A DNA stretch of 64,000 nt, taken from contig NZ_JAJATW010000003.1 of NCBI RefSeq assembly GCF_020532605.1, forward strand, positions 124,001 through 188,000, in the 5' to 3' direction. Made by a program: the position numbers and the translations under genes. Every line of letters starts with the position of its first letter. The first letter of the stretch is position 1. Shown piece by piece: positions 17,955 to 27,145 of this stretch. Origin of the DNA: Marinomonas algarum (lineage in GTDB: Bacteria > Pseudomonadota > Gammaproteobacteria > Pseudomonadales > Marinomonadaceae). The notes under the pieces were generated by a model. The model saw nothing but the letters and a program-made list of their open reading frames with translations. It had not been told where the DNA came from and did no database searches.

Positions 17955-19283
17955 TTATCGATACAAAAGCTCAGGTAAGAAAAGAGCAATAGAAGAAAAC
18001 ACCACGATTAGAGCGAGCCTGATCATGTCGGCGCACCAAAAAGGCGTGATACCTTTAAAAATAGTGCCCGCTTTTACATCTTTTAATACCGCACTTAACA
18101 CGAAGACATTCATACCAACAGGCGGAGTGATTAAGCTGATCTCAGTGACCACCACCACTACAATGCCAAACCAAACCAAATCAAAACCAAGGCTTTGCAC
18201 TAACGGATAAAAAATTGGCACCGTAAGCAAGATCATAGATAGGCTTTCAAACACCATACCCAACACCAAGTAAATGGCGATTATGATGCAAATCACCCCA
18301 AATGGAGATAAATCAAAGCTTTGTACAAAAGCCAATAGATCAGCAGGCAAACCAGCAATGGTTATAAAATCGGAAAAAATTAACGCTCCAATCAATACCG
18401 TGAACAACATCGCTGAGGTTCGACCCGTATCTAGCAGAGCATGAAACAAGGTACTGACAGTCAATGATTTACGCATCAAGGCAATCAAAAAAGCTCCACC
18501 AGCACCGATACCAGCGGCTTCAGAGGGTGTGAAAACACCTAAGTAGATACCACCCATCACGATGACGAAAAGCAGCAAAACGCCCCAAACATTTTTGAGA
18601 GCCAAAACCCGTTGCGCAAAACTAGAACGCTCCGCACTCGGACCTCTGTCTGGGTTTCGCCACACGACAAATCTCACCGCCAAAAGGTACATGAAAATAC
18701 CCAAAATACCTGGGATAAAACCGGCAGCGAACAACTCACGAATACTGGTTTCCGTTAGTAAGCCGTACATCAATAGAATGACACTAGGTGGAATCAATAT
18801 ACCCAATGTCGAACCGGCAGCAATAGAGGCACTGGCAAGTCCGTCACTGTAGCCGTATTTCTTCATCGGAGGCATGGCCACTTTTGCCATGGTGGCAGAA
18901 GTGGCTAAACTAGAACCACAAATGGCCGAAAACCCACCGCACGCCACAATCGTTGCCATAGCAAGACCCCCTTTACGATGACCTAAAAACGCATTAGATG
19001 CCTTGTATAGATCACCAGAAAGGTTGGCTTTTGTAACCAAGTTACCCATTAAGATAAATAGGGGAATAACGGCCAAGCCATACTCTTGAGAGGTATCAAT
19101 AATACGGTTCGACGCCAGAGATAAAGCCCCCGTCCAACGAAAATCAAATAGGTTATCGAAAGTTAAACCTTGTAAATACCCAAACCCAAAAATACCTACC
19201 GTACCCATCGCAAAAGCAATAGGCATACGAAAAATAAGAATCAAACCAAGCAATATAGCAAAGCCAAAAGCGGAAACTATCAC
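17955..19283 (-). CDS. dctM: TRAP transporter large membrane subunit (DctM)
   Basis: 442 residues, about 12-13 hydrophobic segments, typical DctM sequence such as IPLFILMGNLV and GILIPPSVILLMYG. It forms the ion-driven permease with the small subunit. GTG start overlapping the dctQ stop by 4 bp (GTGA). Encoded inside an aromatic-acid operon where E. coli instead has an MFS carrier (HpaX), so the substrate is probably 4-HPA or a related aromatic acid; this is inference. Confidence 0.92.
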   Translation of the reverse strand: MIVSAFGFAILLGLILIFRMPIAFAMGTVGIFGFGYLQGLTFDNLFDFRWTGALSLASNRIIDTSQEYGLAVIPLFILMGNLVTKANLSGDLYKASNAFLGHRKGGLAMATIVACGGFSAICGSSLATSATMAKVAMPPMKKYGYSDGLASASIAAGSTLGILIPPSVILLMYGLLTETSIRELFAAGFIPGILGIFMYLLAVRFVVWRNPDRGPSAERSSFAQRVLALKNVWGVLLLFVIVMGGIYLGVFTPSEAAGIGAGGAFLIALMRKSLTVSTLFHALLDTGRTSAMLFTVLIGALIFSDFITIAGLPADLLAFVQSFDLSPFGVICIIIAIYLVLGMVFESLSMILLTVPIFYPLVQSLGFDLVWFGIVVVVVTEISLITPPVGMNVFVLSAVLKDVKAGTIFKGITPFWCADMIRLALIVVFSSIALFLPELLYR

Positions 19284-19801
19284 GCCTCACCTCCAGATTT
19301 AGATAGCAGAGAGCTTAGGGCTTTTAGCACAAAAACAGCCGCCGTCACGAACAACATGATAGAAACGAATTGGATAAAGTAAGCCACAGGAATCAGCAAA
19401 AATTCAGTGGTGACACCTCGTCGTAAAGAGCGTGCAGCCTGAAACCAAACTCGATCCGCTACGAAGAACAAGCCCCCTGCGACACCGACGTTAATAACAA
19501 GACTACTGACTTTCATAAAAGCGTCAGGTAAGACACGATCCAAAATATCTACCACAACGTGCGTTCCGGTTAACGTCACAATCGGCAGCTGACAAAACAC
19601 CACAATACACAAAGCCAATTCGGTTAATTCGGTTGTTCCATTGACTGAGTTATTAAAGGCATAACGCCCAATAACATCAGTACAGGTCAACAGCATTAAC
19701 CCCAATAAAACAACAGATGACACCACCTCAAGAATAAAAGCCAGCCATTTGGCTGGCCCAAATTCACCATGGTGTTTATTGACCATAGCGGACAGCCACA
19801 T
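19280..19801 (-). CDS. dctQ: TRAP transporter small membrane subunit (DctQ)
   Basis: 173 residues, four membrane segments, with the family DVIGRYAFNNSVNGTTELTE (in part DVIGRYAFNNSVNGTTE). GGAGG seven bases before the ATG lies in the gap to dctP. Works with the overlapping dctM product. Confidence 0.92.
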   Translation of the reverse strand: MWLSAMVNKHHGEFGPAKWLAFILEVVSSVVLLGLMLLTCTDVIGRYAFNNSVNGTTELTELALCIVVFCQLPIVTLTGTHVVVDILDRVLPDAFMKVSSLVINVGVAGGLFFVADRVWFQAARSLRRGVTTEFLLIPVAYFIQFVSIMLFVTAAVFVLKALSSLLSKSGGEA

Positions 19802-19804
19802 GGG

Positions 19805-20830
19805 TTAACCTCCGTGCTGCTCAGTGTACTGTTGCGCAGTATCGCGTAGGTATTGAAGCGCCTCTTCACCTTGGTAGCCTTTGGCGTCTGCCGCTTTTAC
19901 CCATACATCGGCAACATCGGCTAACTTGGTATTAAGCTGTTTAACAAGGTCATCGCCGTCAGCCAAGATCGTGACCTGAACGCCATTCTCTTCAGCCGAT
20001 TCCACACCTGTTACGTCCGCCTTGTCCCAAGCCGCTCCTGCCAAAGTAGACAAAGACAAACCAGAAATTCGATTAATCGCTTCTTGATCTTTTTGACTTA
20101 AATCTTCAAAAACATAAGGGCTCATGAACATTGAAAAGCTTCCCATATACATGCCATCTGGAAACACGGTCAGGTATTTGGTGACTTCTGATAGACGCAA
20201 GATTTTCTGTTCACCGGTTGGCAAAAACGCACCATCGATAACACCTTGTTGCATCATTTCATAGACCTTTGGTGCCGGCGCACCTACTGTGGTCACCTGC
20301 AGCTCTTCGGCTAAGATACTTTGTACACCACCACCGATGCGGATTTTCTTATCTTTGAGGTCATCAAGACTGTTCACAGGAAAATTTGAGTGAATCTGGC
20401 CATGGCCGTGAGTGAATAAGGCTAATAATTTAAGACCATCAAACTCGCCAGAGTCAGCGAAGTATTTATCGTAAGTATTCCAAAGAGCATAAGAAGCGGC
20501 TTCTGCGTTGGCGCCTAAACCCGGTTGCTCAACGACTTGAGGCAATTCAAAGCGCCCTGGCACATAGCCGTGATAACTGTAGCTAACATCGACTATGCCA
20601 TCTTCCACTAAATTCCACATGGTTTTGGGGTGCCCTAAACCATATACAATTTCCACATCAATACGACCATCTGTCGCCTCTGAAATGGCTTTACCCCAAG
20701 CAGGAATAACAATTTCATTCATTGGGTTAGTCGGTGGCAACCAACTAGCAACACGTAGGGTTTCAGCATAACTCACACTGGCAAGTGTGGAGGCAACAGC
20801 AATAGATAGGGTTTTTTTAATGTTCATCAT
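19805..20830 (-). CDS. dctP: TRAP transporter periplasmic binding protein (DctP)
   Basis: 341 residues. A Sec signal peptide (Met-Met-Asn-Ile-Lys-Lys then a hydrophobic stretch, cleavage after VSYA, residue ~22) precedes the DctP fold. It delivers substrate to DctQM in the inner membrane. Two adjacent ATGs with AAGGA upstream; either could serve. Located between hpaF and dctQ. Confidence 0.92.
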   Translation of the reverse strand: MMNIKKTLSIAVASTLASVSYAETLRVASWLPPTNPMNEIVIPAWGKAISEATDGRIDVEIVYGLGHPKTMWNLVEDGIVDVSYSYHGYVPGRFELPQVVEQPGLGANAEAASYALWNTYDKYFADSGEFDGLKLLALFTHGHGQIHSNFPVNSLDDLKDKKIRIGGGVQSILAEELQVTTVGAPAPKVYEMMQQGVIDGAFLPTGEQKILRLSEVTKYLTVFPDGMYMGSFSMFMSPYVFEDLSQKDQEAINRISGLSLSTLAGAAWDKADVTGVESAEENGVQVTILADGDDLVKQLNTKLADVADVWVKAADAKGYQGEEALQYLRDTAQQYTEQHGG

Positions 20831-20877
20831 GACTATCCTTTTTATATTTATTAATGGTCTTTTGGGTTAGCTTTTCG

Positions 20878-21258
20878 TTACTTAAACAGCCCATGGATGT
20901 TGTTCTTGTTGAACTTCAACACTGGGTGTAATTCGGTTAATTCAAACGATATTTGGCAATAGCCACTGTCAGTAATGGGCTTCATCCACTCACATAAGAT
21001 CTCAAAAACCTTACTAGCCACTTCCTGTCGCAATTCTAAGCTTCGTCCTTGGCCAATTTTTAAGGTCAAATTCAACATAGAAAAATCATCACGACCATCG
21101 GCAATTCGATAGTCGTCACAACGAATAGCGCGGCTGCGTACACCGCCCAATGGGAACTCACCTGTGGACACAACATACTCATGCAATGCTTTAAATAGAG
21201 GCTGGAAATCCAATTTAGATTCTAAGTTTGCTGAGTATTCAATAATAAAATGCGGCAT
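20878..21258 (-). CDS. hpaF: 5-carboxymethyl-2-hydroxymuconate delta-isomerase
   Basis: 126 residues, same length as E. coli HpaF, tautomerase superfamily with the catalytic N-terminal proline after Met removal (MPHFIIEYSANL). The frame extends six codons upstream to a GTG at 21276, but AGGAG lies inside that extension and Pro must follow the initiator Met, so the ATG at 21258 is chosen with confidence. Acts after HpaE in the meta-cleavage pathway. Confidence 0.95.
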   Translation of the reverse strand: MPHFIIEYSANLESKLDFQPLFKALHEYVVSTGEFPLGGVRSRAIRCDDYRIADGRDDFSMLNLTLKIGQGRSLELRQEVASKVFEILCEWMKPITDSGYCQISFELTELHPVLKFNKNNIHGLFK

Positions 21259-21342
21259 ATACTGTCTCCTATACACCTTTTTCTCGATGTAAGTCCGTTA
21301 ACAAAAAAAGAGACAGCGTCCCTTTTTCTGTTTTTTGTCAGA

Positions 21343-22806
21343 CTAAACGCCCCACTTAGGAATATGATGACTGCCCATGCTGATACAGACGTTTTTTGGC
21401 TCACAGAAAATTTCGTAGCTGTATACACCGCCTTCACGGCCTGTACCAGACGATTTCATGCCACCAAACGGCGTACGCAGATCACGAACGTTTTGGCTGT
21501 TAACAAATAACATACCGGCTTCAATACGGTTGGCAATACGATGCACCTTGCCGTTATCTTGAGTCCACAAATAAGACGCCAAGCCGTACTCGTTGTCATT
21601 TGCCATTTGAATAACGTCTTCTTCGTCTTTAAAAGGAATCAACACAGCGACAGGGCCAAAGATCTCTTCACGGGCAATACGCATATCATTGGTCACGTCA
21701 CGGAACGCCGTAGGACGAACAAAGTGCCCACCTTTTAGGTGATCTGGCAATTCAGCCGTTGGTTTCTCAGGACCACCCGCAATGAGGGTCGCGCCTTCTT
21801 CAATACCGGTTTTAATATACCCTGTCACTTTTTCCCAGTGTTGTTGGCTGATCAAAGAGCCCACTTTGGTGCCCATATCAGTTGGATCGCCCACTTCGAT
21901 GTTATTAGCACGTGCTGCAAAGTCTGCACAGAACTTATCGTAAATGGTTTCTTGTACAAAAATCCGAGAACCTGCTGTACAACGCTCACCATTAATAGAG
22001 AAGATGCCGAATACCGCAGCGTCTAATGCACGCTCATAATCGCAATCGTCAAAAATCATCACCGGAGACTTGCCACCTAACTCCATAGAAAATTTCTTTA
22101 ACCCTGCCGCAGCAATAATGTGTTTACCCGTAGACGTTCCACCAGTAAAAGAAATCGCGGCAACATCTGGATTCGTAATCAAAGCGTTACCTGTGGTTGC
22201 ACCATGACCGTGGACAATATTGAATACGCCTGCTGGAATGCCTGCCTCTAGTGCCAGATGACCAAGAAAATCGGTCGTCAAAGGAGAGAGTTCAGATTGC
22301 TTCATGACCGCCGTGTTACCCAATGCAAGACAAGGAGCCGTTTTCCAGGTGCCTGTCATAAAGGGCACATTCCAAGGAGAAATAAGCGCACACACACCGG
22401 TTGGTTGGTACAAAGAGTAATTCAACATTTGATCGTCCATAGGGTAAGTATGGCCGTTCATTTGTTTTGCCATTTCAGCAAAAAAATAAAAATTATTGGA
22501 AGCGCGCGGTACTAGAGCGTTCTGCGTTTGATACAGAGGTAAACCGGTGTCTGCTGTTTCCATTTGAGCCAAAGCTTCAACATTGTCAGCAATTAAATCA
22601 CCCAGCTTAGTGATGATTTTAGAACGCTTTGCCACAGGCATGTTTGCCCATGCAGGAAACGCCGCTTTAGCCGCGGCAACAGCATCCGCTACTTGACGAT
22701 CAGATGCATGAGCAACCTCAGCAAGCACCTCACCGGTTGCAGGGTTAAAAGTTTGAAAGGTTTCTTTGCTTTCTACCCATTTGCCATTTATCAAGTTCTT
22801 AATCAT
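21343..22806 (-). CDS. hpaE: 5-carboxymethyl-2-hydroxymuconate semialdehyde dehydrogenase
   Basis: NAD-dependent aldehyde dehydrogenase, 487 residues (E. coli HpaE 488). ALDH motifs: PWNVPFM, ELGGKSPVMIFDDCD with the general base Glu, and GERCTAGSRIFVQ with the catalytic Cys. The start at 22806 (MIKNLINGKWVES) follows AGGAG; the upstream ATG at 22839 lacks a ribosome binding site. First gene of the six-gene minus-strand operon, with an operator-like palindrome 50 bp upstream. Confidence 0.95.
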   Translation of the reverse strand: MIKNLINGKWVESKETFQTFNPATGEVLAEVAHASDRQVADAVAAAKAAFPAWANMPVAKRSKIITKLGDLIADNVEALAQMETADTGLPLYQTQNALVPRASNNFYFFAEMAKQMNGHTYPMDDQMLNYSLYQPTGVCALISPWNVPFMTGTWKTAPCLALGNTAVMKQSELSPLTTDFLGHLALEAGIPAGVFNIVHGHGATTGNALITNPDVAAISFTGGTSTGKHIIAAAGLKKFSMELGGKSPVMIFDDCDYERALDAAVFGIFSINGERCTAGSRIFVQETIYDKFCADFAARANNIEVGDPTDMGTKVGSLISQQHWEKVTGYIKTGIEEGATLIAGGPEKPTAELPDHLKGGHFVRPTAFRDVTNDMRIAREEIFGPVAVLIPFKDEEDVIQMANDNEYGLASYLWTQDNGKVHRIANRIEAGMLFVNSQNVRDLRTPFGGMKSSGTGREGGVYSYEIFCEPKNVCISMGSHHIPKWGV

Positions 22807-22855
22807 TTTATTTTTTTCTCCTGACAAGCCATCAAACATGAAGTTTTGACATTTT

Positions 22856-22904
22856 ATTTAGTTAACATGTTAAATAAATTAAACCTAAAAAATGTTATCG
22901 TCAA
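22856..22904 (-). promoter_or_regulatory. hpaE promoter with TTAACATGTTAA operator
   Basis: The core palindrome TTAACATGTTAA (22862-22873) is extended by outer arms ATTTA (22856-22860) and TAAAT (22875-22879). On the minus strand a -35-like TTGACG (22904-22899) precedes a poor -10 region (TAATTT, 22881-22876) with 17-bp spacing, so the palindrome would cover the -10/start region, as expected for a repressor. Confidence 0.6.
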
Positions 22905-23032
22905 GTCTACTGACACAAGAAGGAAGGCTATTTTGAAAATTATTTATTCGAAGTTTGACTTTTTCAGAAGGATAGAATTATCTTAAAAAGTAGAAAGAGT
23001 GAAAATAAAAAGAAAATGGGAGCACAAGTACC

Positions 23033-23767
23033 ATGAGTCACCGCTTATTTGACATCTTGCCCACAATCATTGGCAGCATCGGTCAAGATTGCTTTTATCA
23101 CCATGTGTTAACGTCGATACAGACTCTCGCTCCTATTTCTAATATACGAATTGTGAGCTATTCAAAAGTGAAACCGCCTTTCTTTTTAGATGACTACCCG
23201 CTGTCCGATTTTGATAAATTTTACTGCCAACAGGCCTATTTGCTTGACCCTGTTTATGACGAGATATATGGGCATGAGACAAAAGAATGGGTCACATTAG
23301 ACAGCCTTACAAATGATAGCTTTCATAACTCTGTTTACTACGATCGGTTTTATCAACAGCTTGGCTGGCAAAATGAGAGTAACTTTGTCGTTGAAACACA
23401 AGATAATAGGAAAGTGTGTATCGTCTATTCCACTGAAGATAACCCTAAGTCTAGTTATCAAGCTCTAGAGTGTTATTTTAAAGCGGTTAAAGCCGCCATT
23501 CAGAGGCATGAAGTATTTAGCCAACAACGCTGTTGCCGTAGAGCAGCAGCATCAAGTCAAATGCCTGACGTTTCACGCCTTGACCGTCACAGTTTAACGA
23601 AACGAGAAAAAGAGATCGTCACCCTTATCCTACAAGGGCTCACCTCAGTAGATATTGCCGACAAGTGTTTTGTATCTGAAGGTACGGTCAAGAATCACCG
23701 CAAAAACATCTATCGCAAGCTGTCCATCAAGTCCCAAGCTGAGTTGTTTCACCAATTTATACAATAA
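23033..23767 (+). CDS. LuxR-family transcriptional regulator (LuxR solo)
   Basis: 244 residues. The C-terminal GerE-type helix-turn-helix spans ~185-242 (LTKREKEIVTLILQGLTSVD, then VKNHRKNIYRKL). The N-terminal domain resembles the autoinducer-binding fold: it keeps DPVYDEIYGH and a downstream Trp (KEW), but the two aromatic positions upstream that usually contact acyl-homoserine lactone appear as Asp and Phe, so another ligand is likely. No luxI is in the window. It lies between hpaE and hpaG1 and is a candidate for the CCCT/AGGG palindrome activator. Confidence 0.88.
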   Translation: MSHRLFDILPTIIGSIGQDCFYHHVLTSIQTLAPISNIRIVSYSKVKPPFFLDDYPLSDFDKFYCQQAYLLDPVYDEIYGHETKEWVTLDSLTNDSFHNSVYYDRFYQQLGWQNESNFVVETQDNRKVCIVYSTEDNPKSSYQALECYFKAVKAAIQRHEVFSQQRCCRRAAASSQMPDVSRLDRHSLTKREKEIVTLILQGLTSVDIADKCFVSEGTVKNHRKNIYRKLSIKSQAELFHQFIQ

Positions 23768-23781
23768 AATATGACAGCATA

Positions 23782-23827
23782 TTGACAAGGGGATTTTTTT
23801 ACGCAAGGATAGTTAACATGTTAACTA
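23782..23827 (+). promoter_or_regulatory. hpaG1 promoter with TTAACATGTTAA operator
   Basis: A perfect -35 TTGACA (23782-23787) is followed after 17 bp by a weak -10 AAGGAT (23805-23810). The 18-bp perfect palindrome TAGTTAACATGTTAACTA (23810-23827) starts at the last base of that -10 and covers the start region, 16 bp before the hpaG1 ATG. This is classical repressor placement. Confidence 0.68.
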
Positions 23828-23843
23828 CATTTGGTAAAAAAAC

Positions 23844-24581
23844 ATGTTTTATTACAAACAAAAAGAATCCAATACAAACGTGTCAAAAACAGCGAATTCT
23901 CGCGCTGACATCACGCTAGACAGTACGCTACTGCCACCAACGACAGGCAGTGTTATTGGCGTAGCCTTAAACAACAAACAGTTGGCGGCATCGCTTGAAA
24001 CAGCCTTCAATGAAAAACCTCATGTACAGCCACCTAAAACGCCTGTTTTACATATCAAAACGGACAACACTCACATAGGTTATGGCCATTCCATCAAGGT
24101 ACCAAACGACAAAGGCGCTGTGTTTGCTGGTCCTTCGCTTGGCATTGTGATTGGCAAAAAGGCCACTCGGGTACCAGCTGAGAACGCCTTAGATTTTGTT
24201 CAAGGCTTTACGATTGTGAACGAAGTCAGCTTAGCAGAAACCTCTTTTTACCGTCCTGCTGTAAAAGCAAAATGCCGTGATACCTTTTGCCCTATTGGCC
24301 CTTGGACAGTAGATAAATCCTTGATCGAGACACCGAATCAATTGGCCATTAAAACGCTGATCAACGGTTCCATCGTGCATGAAACCAGCACAGATCAATT
24401 GATTTACCCCGTTGAAGAAATCGTTAGTTACATCAGTAGTTTCATCACTCTCGAAGAAGGCGACGTCATTATTGCCGGCACCCCTCAACGCAACGCTGAA
24501 CTGGAAATTAAACCAGGCGACAGCGTCACCATAGAGATTGAAGAAATTGGCAGCCTAACTAACCCAGTAGAACAAGAATAG
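23844..24581 (+). CDS. hpaG1: 4-hydroxyphenylacetate degradation bifunctional isomerase/decarboxylase, HpaG1 subunit
   Basis: 245 residues, FAH-family domain. Corresponds to the N-terminal half of fused E. coli HpaG: SVIGVALNNKQLAASLETAF, then FYRPAVKAKCRDTFCPIGPW, then EEGDVIIAGTPQ. Decarboxylates 5-oxopent-3-ene-1,2,5-tricarboxylate together with HpaG2. Homology starts near residue 36, so the first ~35 residues are additional; a GTG at 23880 is an alternative start. Neither start has a strong ribosome binding site. hpaG2 follows after a 9-bp gap. Confidence 0.9.
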   Translation: MFYYKQKESNTNVSKTANSRADITLDSTLLPPTTGSVIGVALNNKQLAASLETAFNEKPHVQPPKTPVLHIKTDNTHIGYGHSIKVPNDKGAVFAGPSLGIVIGKKATRVPAENALDFVQGFTIVNEVSLAETSFYRPAVKAKCRDTFCPIGPWTVDKSLIETPNQLAIKTLINGSIVHETSTDQLIYPVEEIVSYISSFITLEEGDVIIAGTPQRNAELEIKPGDSVTIEIEEIGSLTNPVEQE

Positions 24582-24590
24582 GAATCTGTG

Positions 24591-25358
24591 ATGAAAAGCG
24601 CTCGCATACTGTTTAATAACGACACCCTAAACGTTACCGTGAATGATCAAGACCAAGTAGTCACTGCAGAAGGCAAGGTTCTTGAGGAAGGCACTTTTAC
24701 TTGGTTACCACCTTGTGAAGGCAAGATGTTTGTCTTGGCCATTAACTACGCGGACCACGCAGCAGAATTGTCTTTTAAAGCACCTGAAGAACCACTTGTG
24801 TTCTTAAAAAACAAAAACTCTTTGATTGGCCACGATCAGCAAACCTTCCGTCCCGACAATGTCGATTACATGCACTATGAATGTGAACTTGTGGTTGTTA
24901 TCGGTAAAGAAGCCAAAAATGTCTCTCAAGAAGACGCCATGGATTACGTAGGCGGTTACACGGTCGGTAATGATTACGCCATTCGTGATTATCTAGAAAA
25001 CTACTACCGTCCTAACTTACGCGTAAAAAGCCGCGATACCTGTACGCCAATCGGCCCATATTTAGTTGACGCTAAAGATGTTAAAGATCCGCATAACTTG
25101 ATGCTACGCACCTACATTAATGGCGAGCTAAAGCAAGAAGGTAATACCAAGGATCTTGTGTTTAACATTCCGCATCTTATTGCTTACTTGAGCGATATCA
25201 TGACGCTAACACCTGGCGATATGATTTTCACCGGTACGCCAGAAGGCCTAGCTGATGTGAAGCCTGGTGACGTTGTTGTTACCGAAGTCGAAGGCGTGGG
25301 CGTATTGAAAAACACCATTATTTCAGAAACCGATTACCTAAACACGTTAAACCAATAA
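24591..25358 (+). CDS. hpaG2: 4-hydroxyphenylacetate degradation isomerase/decarboxylase, HpaG2 subunit
   Basis: 255 residues, FAH family, matching the C-terminal half of fused HpaG. Metal-binding HYECELVVVIG, then NDYAIRDYLENYYRPN and TFTGTPEGLADVKPGD-like C terminus (MIFTGTPEGLADVKPGD). A GTG sits directly before the ATG, but AGGA is seven bases from the ATG at 24591. Separate G1/G2 genes are the Pseudomonas-type arrangement rather than the fused enterobacterial form. Confidence 0.92.
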   Translation: MKSARILFNNDTLNVTVNDQDQVVTAEGKVLEEGTFTWLPPCEGKMFVLAINYADHAAELSFKAPEEPLVFLKNKNSLIGHDQQTFRPDNVDYMHYECELVVVIGKEAKNVSQEDAMDYVGGYTVGNDYAIRDYLENYYRPNLRVKSRDTCTPIGPYLVDAKDVKDPHNLMLRTYINGELKQEGNTKDLVFNIPHLIAYLSDIMTLTPGDMIFTGTPEGLADVKPGDVVVTEVEGVGVLKNTIISETDYLNTLNQ

Positions 25359-25368
25359 GGCGGATAAC

Positions 25369-26172
25369 ATGCTTTCCAACGATATTATTACGTCCTGCGC
25401 TGAACGCCTGAATAAAGCGGAGAAAGAGCGCGTACAGATTCGTCAAATCTCACTGGATTACCCAGAAATTACCATCGACGATGCTTATGCTATCCAGCGT
25501 AAATGGGTACAAATGAAGCTCGACGAAGGCCGTCACGTTATTGGCCACAAGATTGGCTTAACGTCTCGTGCTATGCAAATGAGCTCACAAATTGACGAGC
25601 CCGACTACGGTACATTACTCGACGACATGCTGTATCACGACGGTTGTGAAATCGACACAGACAAGTTCATTGTGCCGCGCATCGAAGTGGAACTGGCGTT
25701 TATTTTAGATAAGCCCCTTAAAGGCCCAAACTGCACCATGTTTGATGTCTACAATGCAACTGGCTATGTGGTACCAGCGCTTGAGCTCATCGACGCCCGC
25801 AGTCAATCGATCGACCCAGAGAGCAAACGCCCTCGTAAGGTATTCGATACGATTTCTGATAACGCCGCGAACGCTGCGATTATTTTGGGTGGTCGCCCTA
25901 TCAAAGTCAGTGAACTGGACTTACGTTGGGTTTCAGCGATTATGCAACGCAATGGCGTTATCGAAGAAACCGGTGTTGCCGCAGGCGTACTGAATCACCC
26001 TGCAAATGGTGTGTCTTGGTTGGCGAATAAATTAGCGCCTTTCGATGTGGAGCTAGAGCCTGGCCAAATCATCCTTGGTGGTTCTTTTACGCGTCCTGTT
26101 GCGGCACGTAAAGGTGATACTTTTACGGTAGATTATGGCCCTCTGGGCACAGTATCTTGCTACTTTGGCTAA
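25369..26172 (+). CDS. hpaH: 2-oxo-hept-3-ene-1,7-dioate hydratase
   Basis: 267 residues, hydratase/decarboxylase family related to Mhp[21 protein letters not shown], then [12 protein letters not shown] (metal-binding Glu pair), and [20 protein letters not shown] near the C terminus. Hydrates 2-oxo-hept-3-ene-1,7-dioate to the HpaI substrate. In the hpaG1-G2-H-I operon, 10 bp after hpaG2. Confidence 0.94.
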   Translation: MLSNDIITSCAERLNKAEKERVQIRQISLDYPEITIDDAYAIQRKWVQMKLDEGRHVIGHKIGLTSRAMQMSSQIDEPDYGTLLDDMLYHDGCEIDTDKFIVPRIEVELAFILDKPLKGPNCTMFDVYNATGYVVPALELIDARSQSIDPESKRPRKVFDTISDNAANAAIILGGRPIKVSELDLRWVSAIMQRNGVIEETGVAAGVLNHPANGVSWLANKLAPFDVELEPGQIILGGSFTRPVAARKGDTFTVDYGPLGTVSCYFG

Positions 26173-26204
26173 ATTCTTCGTCTTATATTGTTTAGGAGAT
26201 GACC

Positions 26205-27011
26205 ATGTCTGCCCCTAAAAACACCTTTAAACAGGCGTTAAAAAATCGTCAACCGCAGATTGGTCTGTGGTTAGGATTGGCAAACAACTATACCGCTGAA
26301 CTGATTGCATCTGCAGGGTTCGACTGGCTTTTACTCGACGGTGAGCACGCACCCAATACGTTGCAAACGTTTATTGGGCAATTACAAGCCATTGCTCCTT
26401 TTAATAGCCACCCGATTATTCGCCCTGCTTGGGCGGATCATGTGGCGTTGAAACAGGTCCTCGACCTGGGAGTACAAACTGTTTTAGCCCCTATGGTAGA
26501 CGATGCAGAACAAGCGGCGGCCATTGTCAAAGCAACTCGCTACCCACCGGAAGGCATTCGTGGCGTTGGCAGTGCTTTGGCTAGAGCGTCGCAGTTTAAT
26601 CGTACGCCCCAGTACCTAACTACGGCAAATGATGAAATTTGCGTTCTAGTACAAATTGAATCTGTTAAAGCAGTGGAAGAGCTGGATAATATTCTAGCGG
26701 TTGATGGTGTCGATGGGGTATTCATTGGTCCTGCCGATCTTAGTGCTTCTTTAGGTTACATCGGCCAACCTAATCACCCTGCCGTGGTGGAGGTCATCGA
26801 AGACGCCATTGCCAAAATTCTTGCTGCCGGCAAGGCACCCGGTATCTTGATGGCAGACGCACAACAGGCAAAACGCTATTTATCATTAGGTGCTTTGTTT
26901 GTGGCCGTTGGCAGTGACACTGGTCTGTTGATGAACAGCACCAAAGCCTTGGTAAATACTTTTAAACCGGAGCAAGCCGACACGGAAGATTCTACACCTT
27001 CAGTGTATTAA
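26205..27011 (+). CDS. hpaI: 4-hydroxy-2-oxoheptanedioate aldolase
   Basis: 268 residues, class II HpcH/HpaI aldolase. [21 protein letters not shown] (in part [16 protein letters not shown]), [10 protein letters not shown] with the active-site His, and the metal-binding [13 protein letters not shown] and [12 protein letters not shown]. Splits the substrate into pyruvate and succinate semialdehyde. AGGAG is directly against an upstream ATG at 26199, so the ATG at 26205 is used. Last gene of its operon; terminator follows. Confidence 0.94.
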   Translation: MSAPKNTFKQALKNRQPQIGLWLGLANNYTAELIASAGFDWLLLDGEHAPNTLQTFIGQLQAIAPFNSHPIIRPAWADHVALKQVLDLGVQTVLAPMVDDAEQAAAIVKATRYPPEGIRGVGSALARASQFNRTPQYLTTANDEICVLVQIESVKAVEELDNILAVDGVDGVFIGPADLSASLGYIGQPNHPAVVEVIEDAIAKILAAGKAPGILMADAQQAKRYLSLGALFVAVGSDTGLLMNSTKALVNTFKPEQADTEDSTPSVY

Positions 27012-27033
27012 ACAAGTTCGATCACCCTTGTTT

Positions 27034-27070
27034 ACCCAGTCCTGTGTTTGTTCATAGGCTGGGATTTTTC
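27034..27070 (+). terminator. Intrinsic terminator of the hpaG1-G2-H-I operon
   Basis: Arms CCCAG (27035-27039) and CTGGG (27059-27063) with inner CCT/AGG pairs and a 12-nt loop; ATTTTT follows. Confidence 0.7.
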
Positions 27071-27145
27071 TTCTCATCGCTTATCTAATAATCCATTATC
27101 AAATAGTACTTCGTACCGACTCCATTACAGACCGCGGGTAAGCTT

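Noticed and set aside
23844-23951. Extra ~35 N-terminal residues of HpaG1 as a separate functional domain
   Set aside because: Low complexity, no motif; more likely a tolerated extension or misplaced start.
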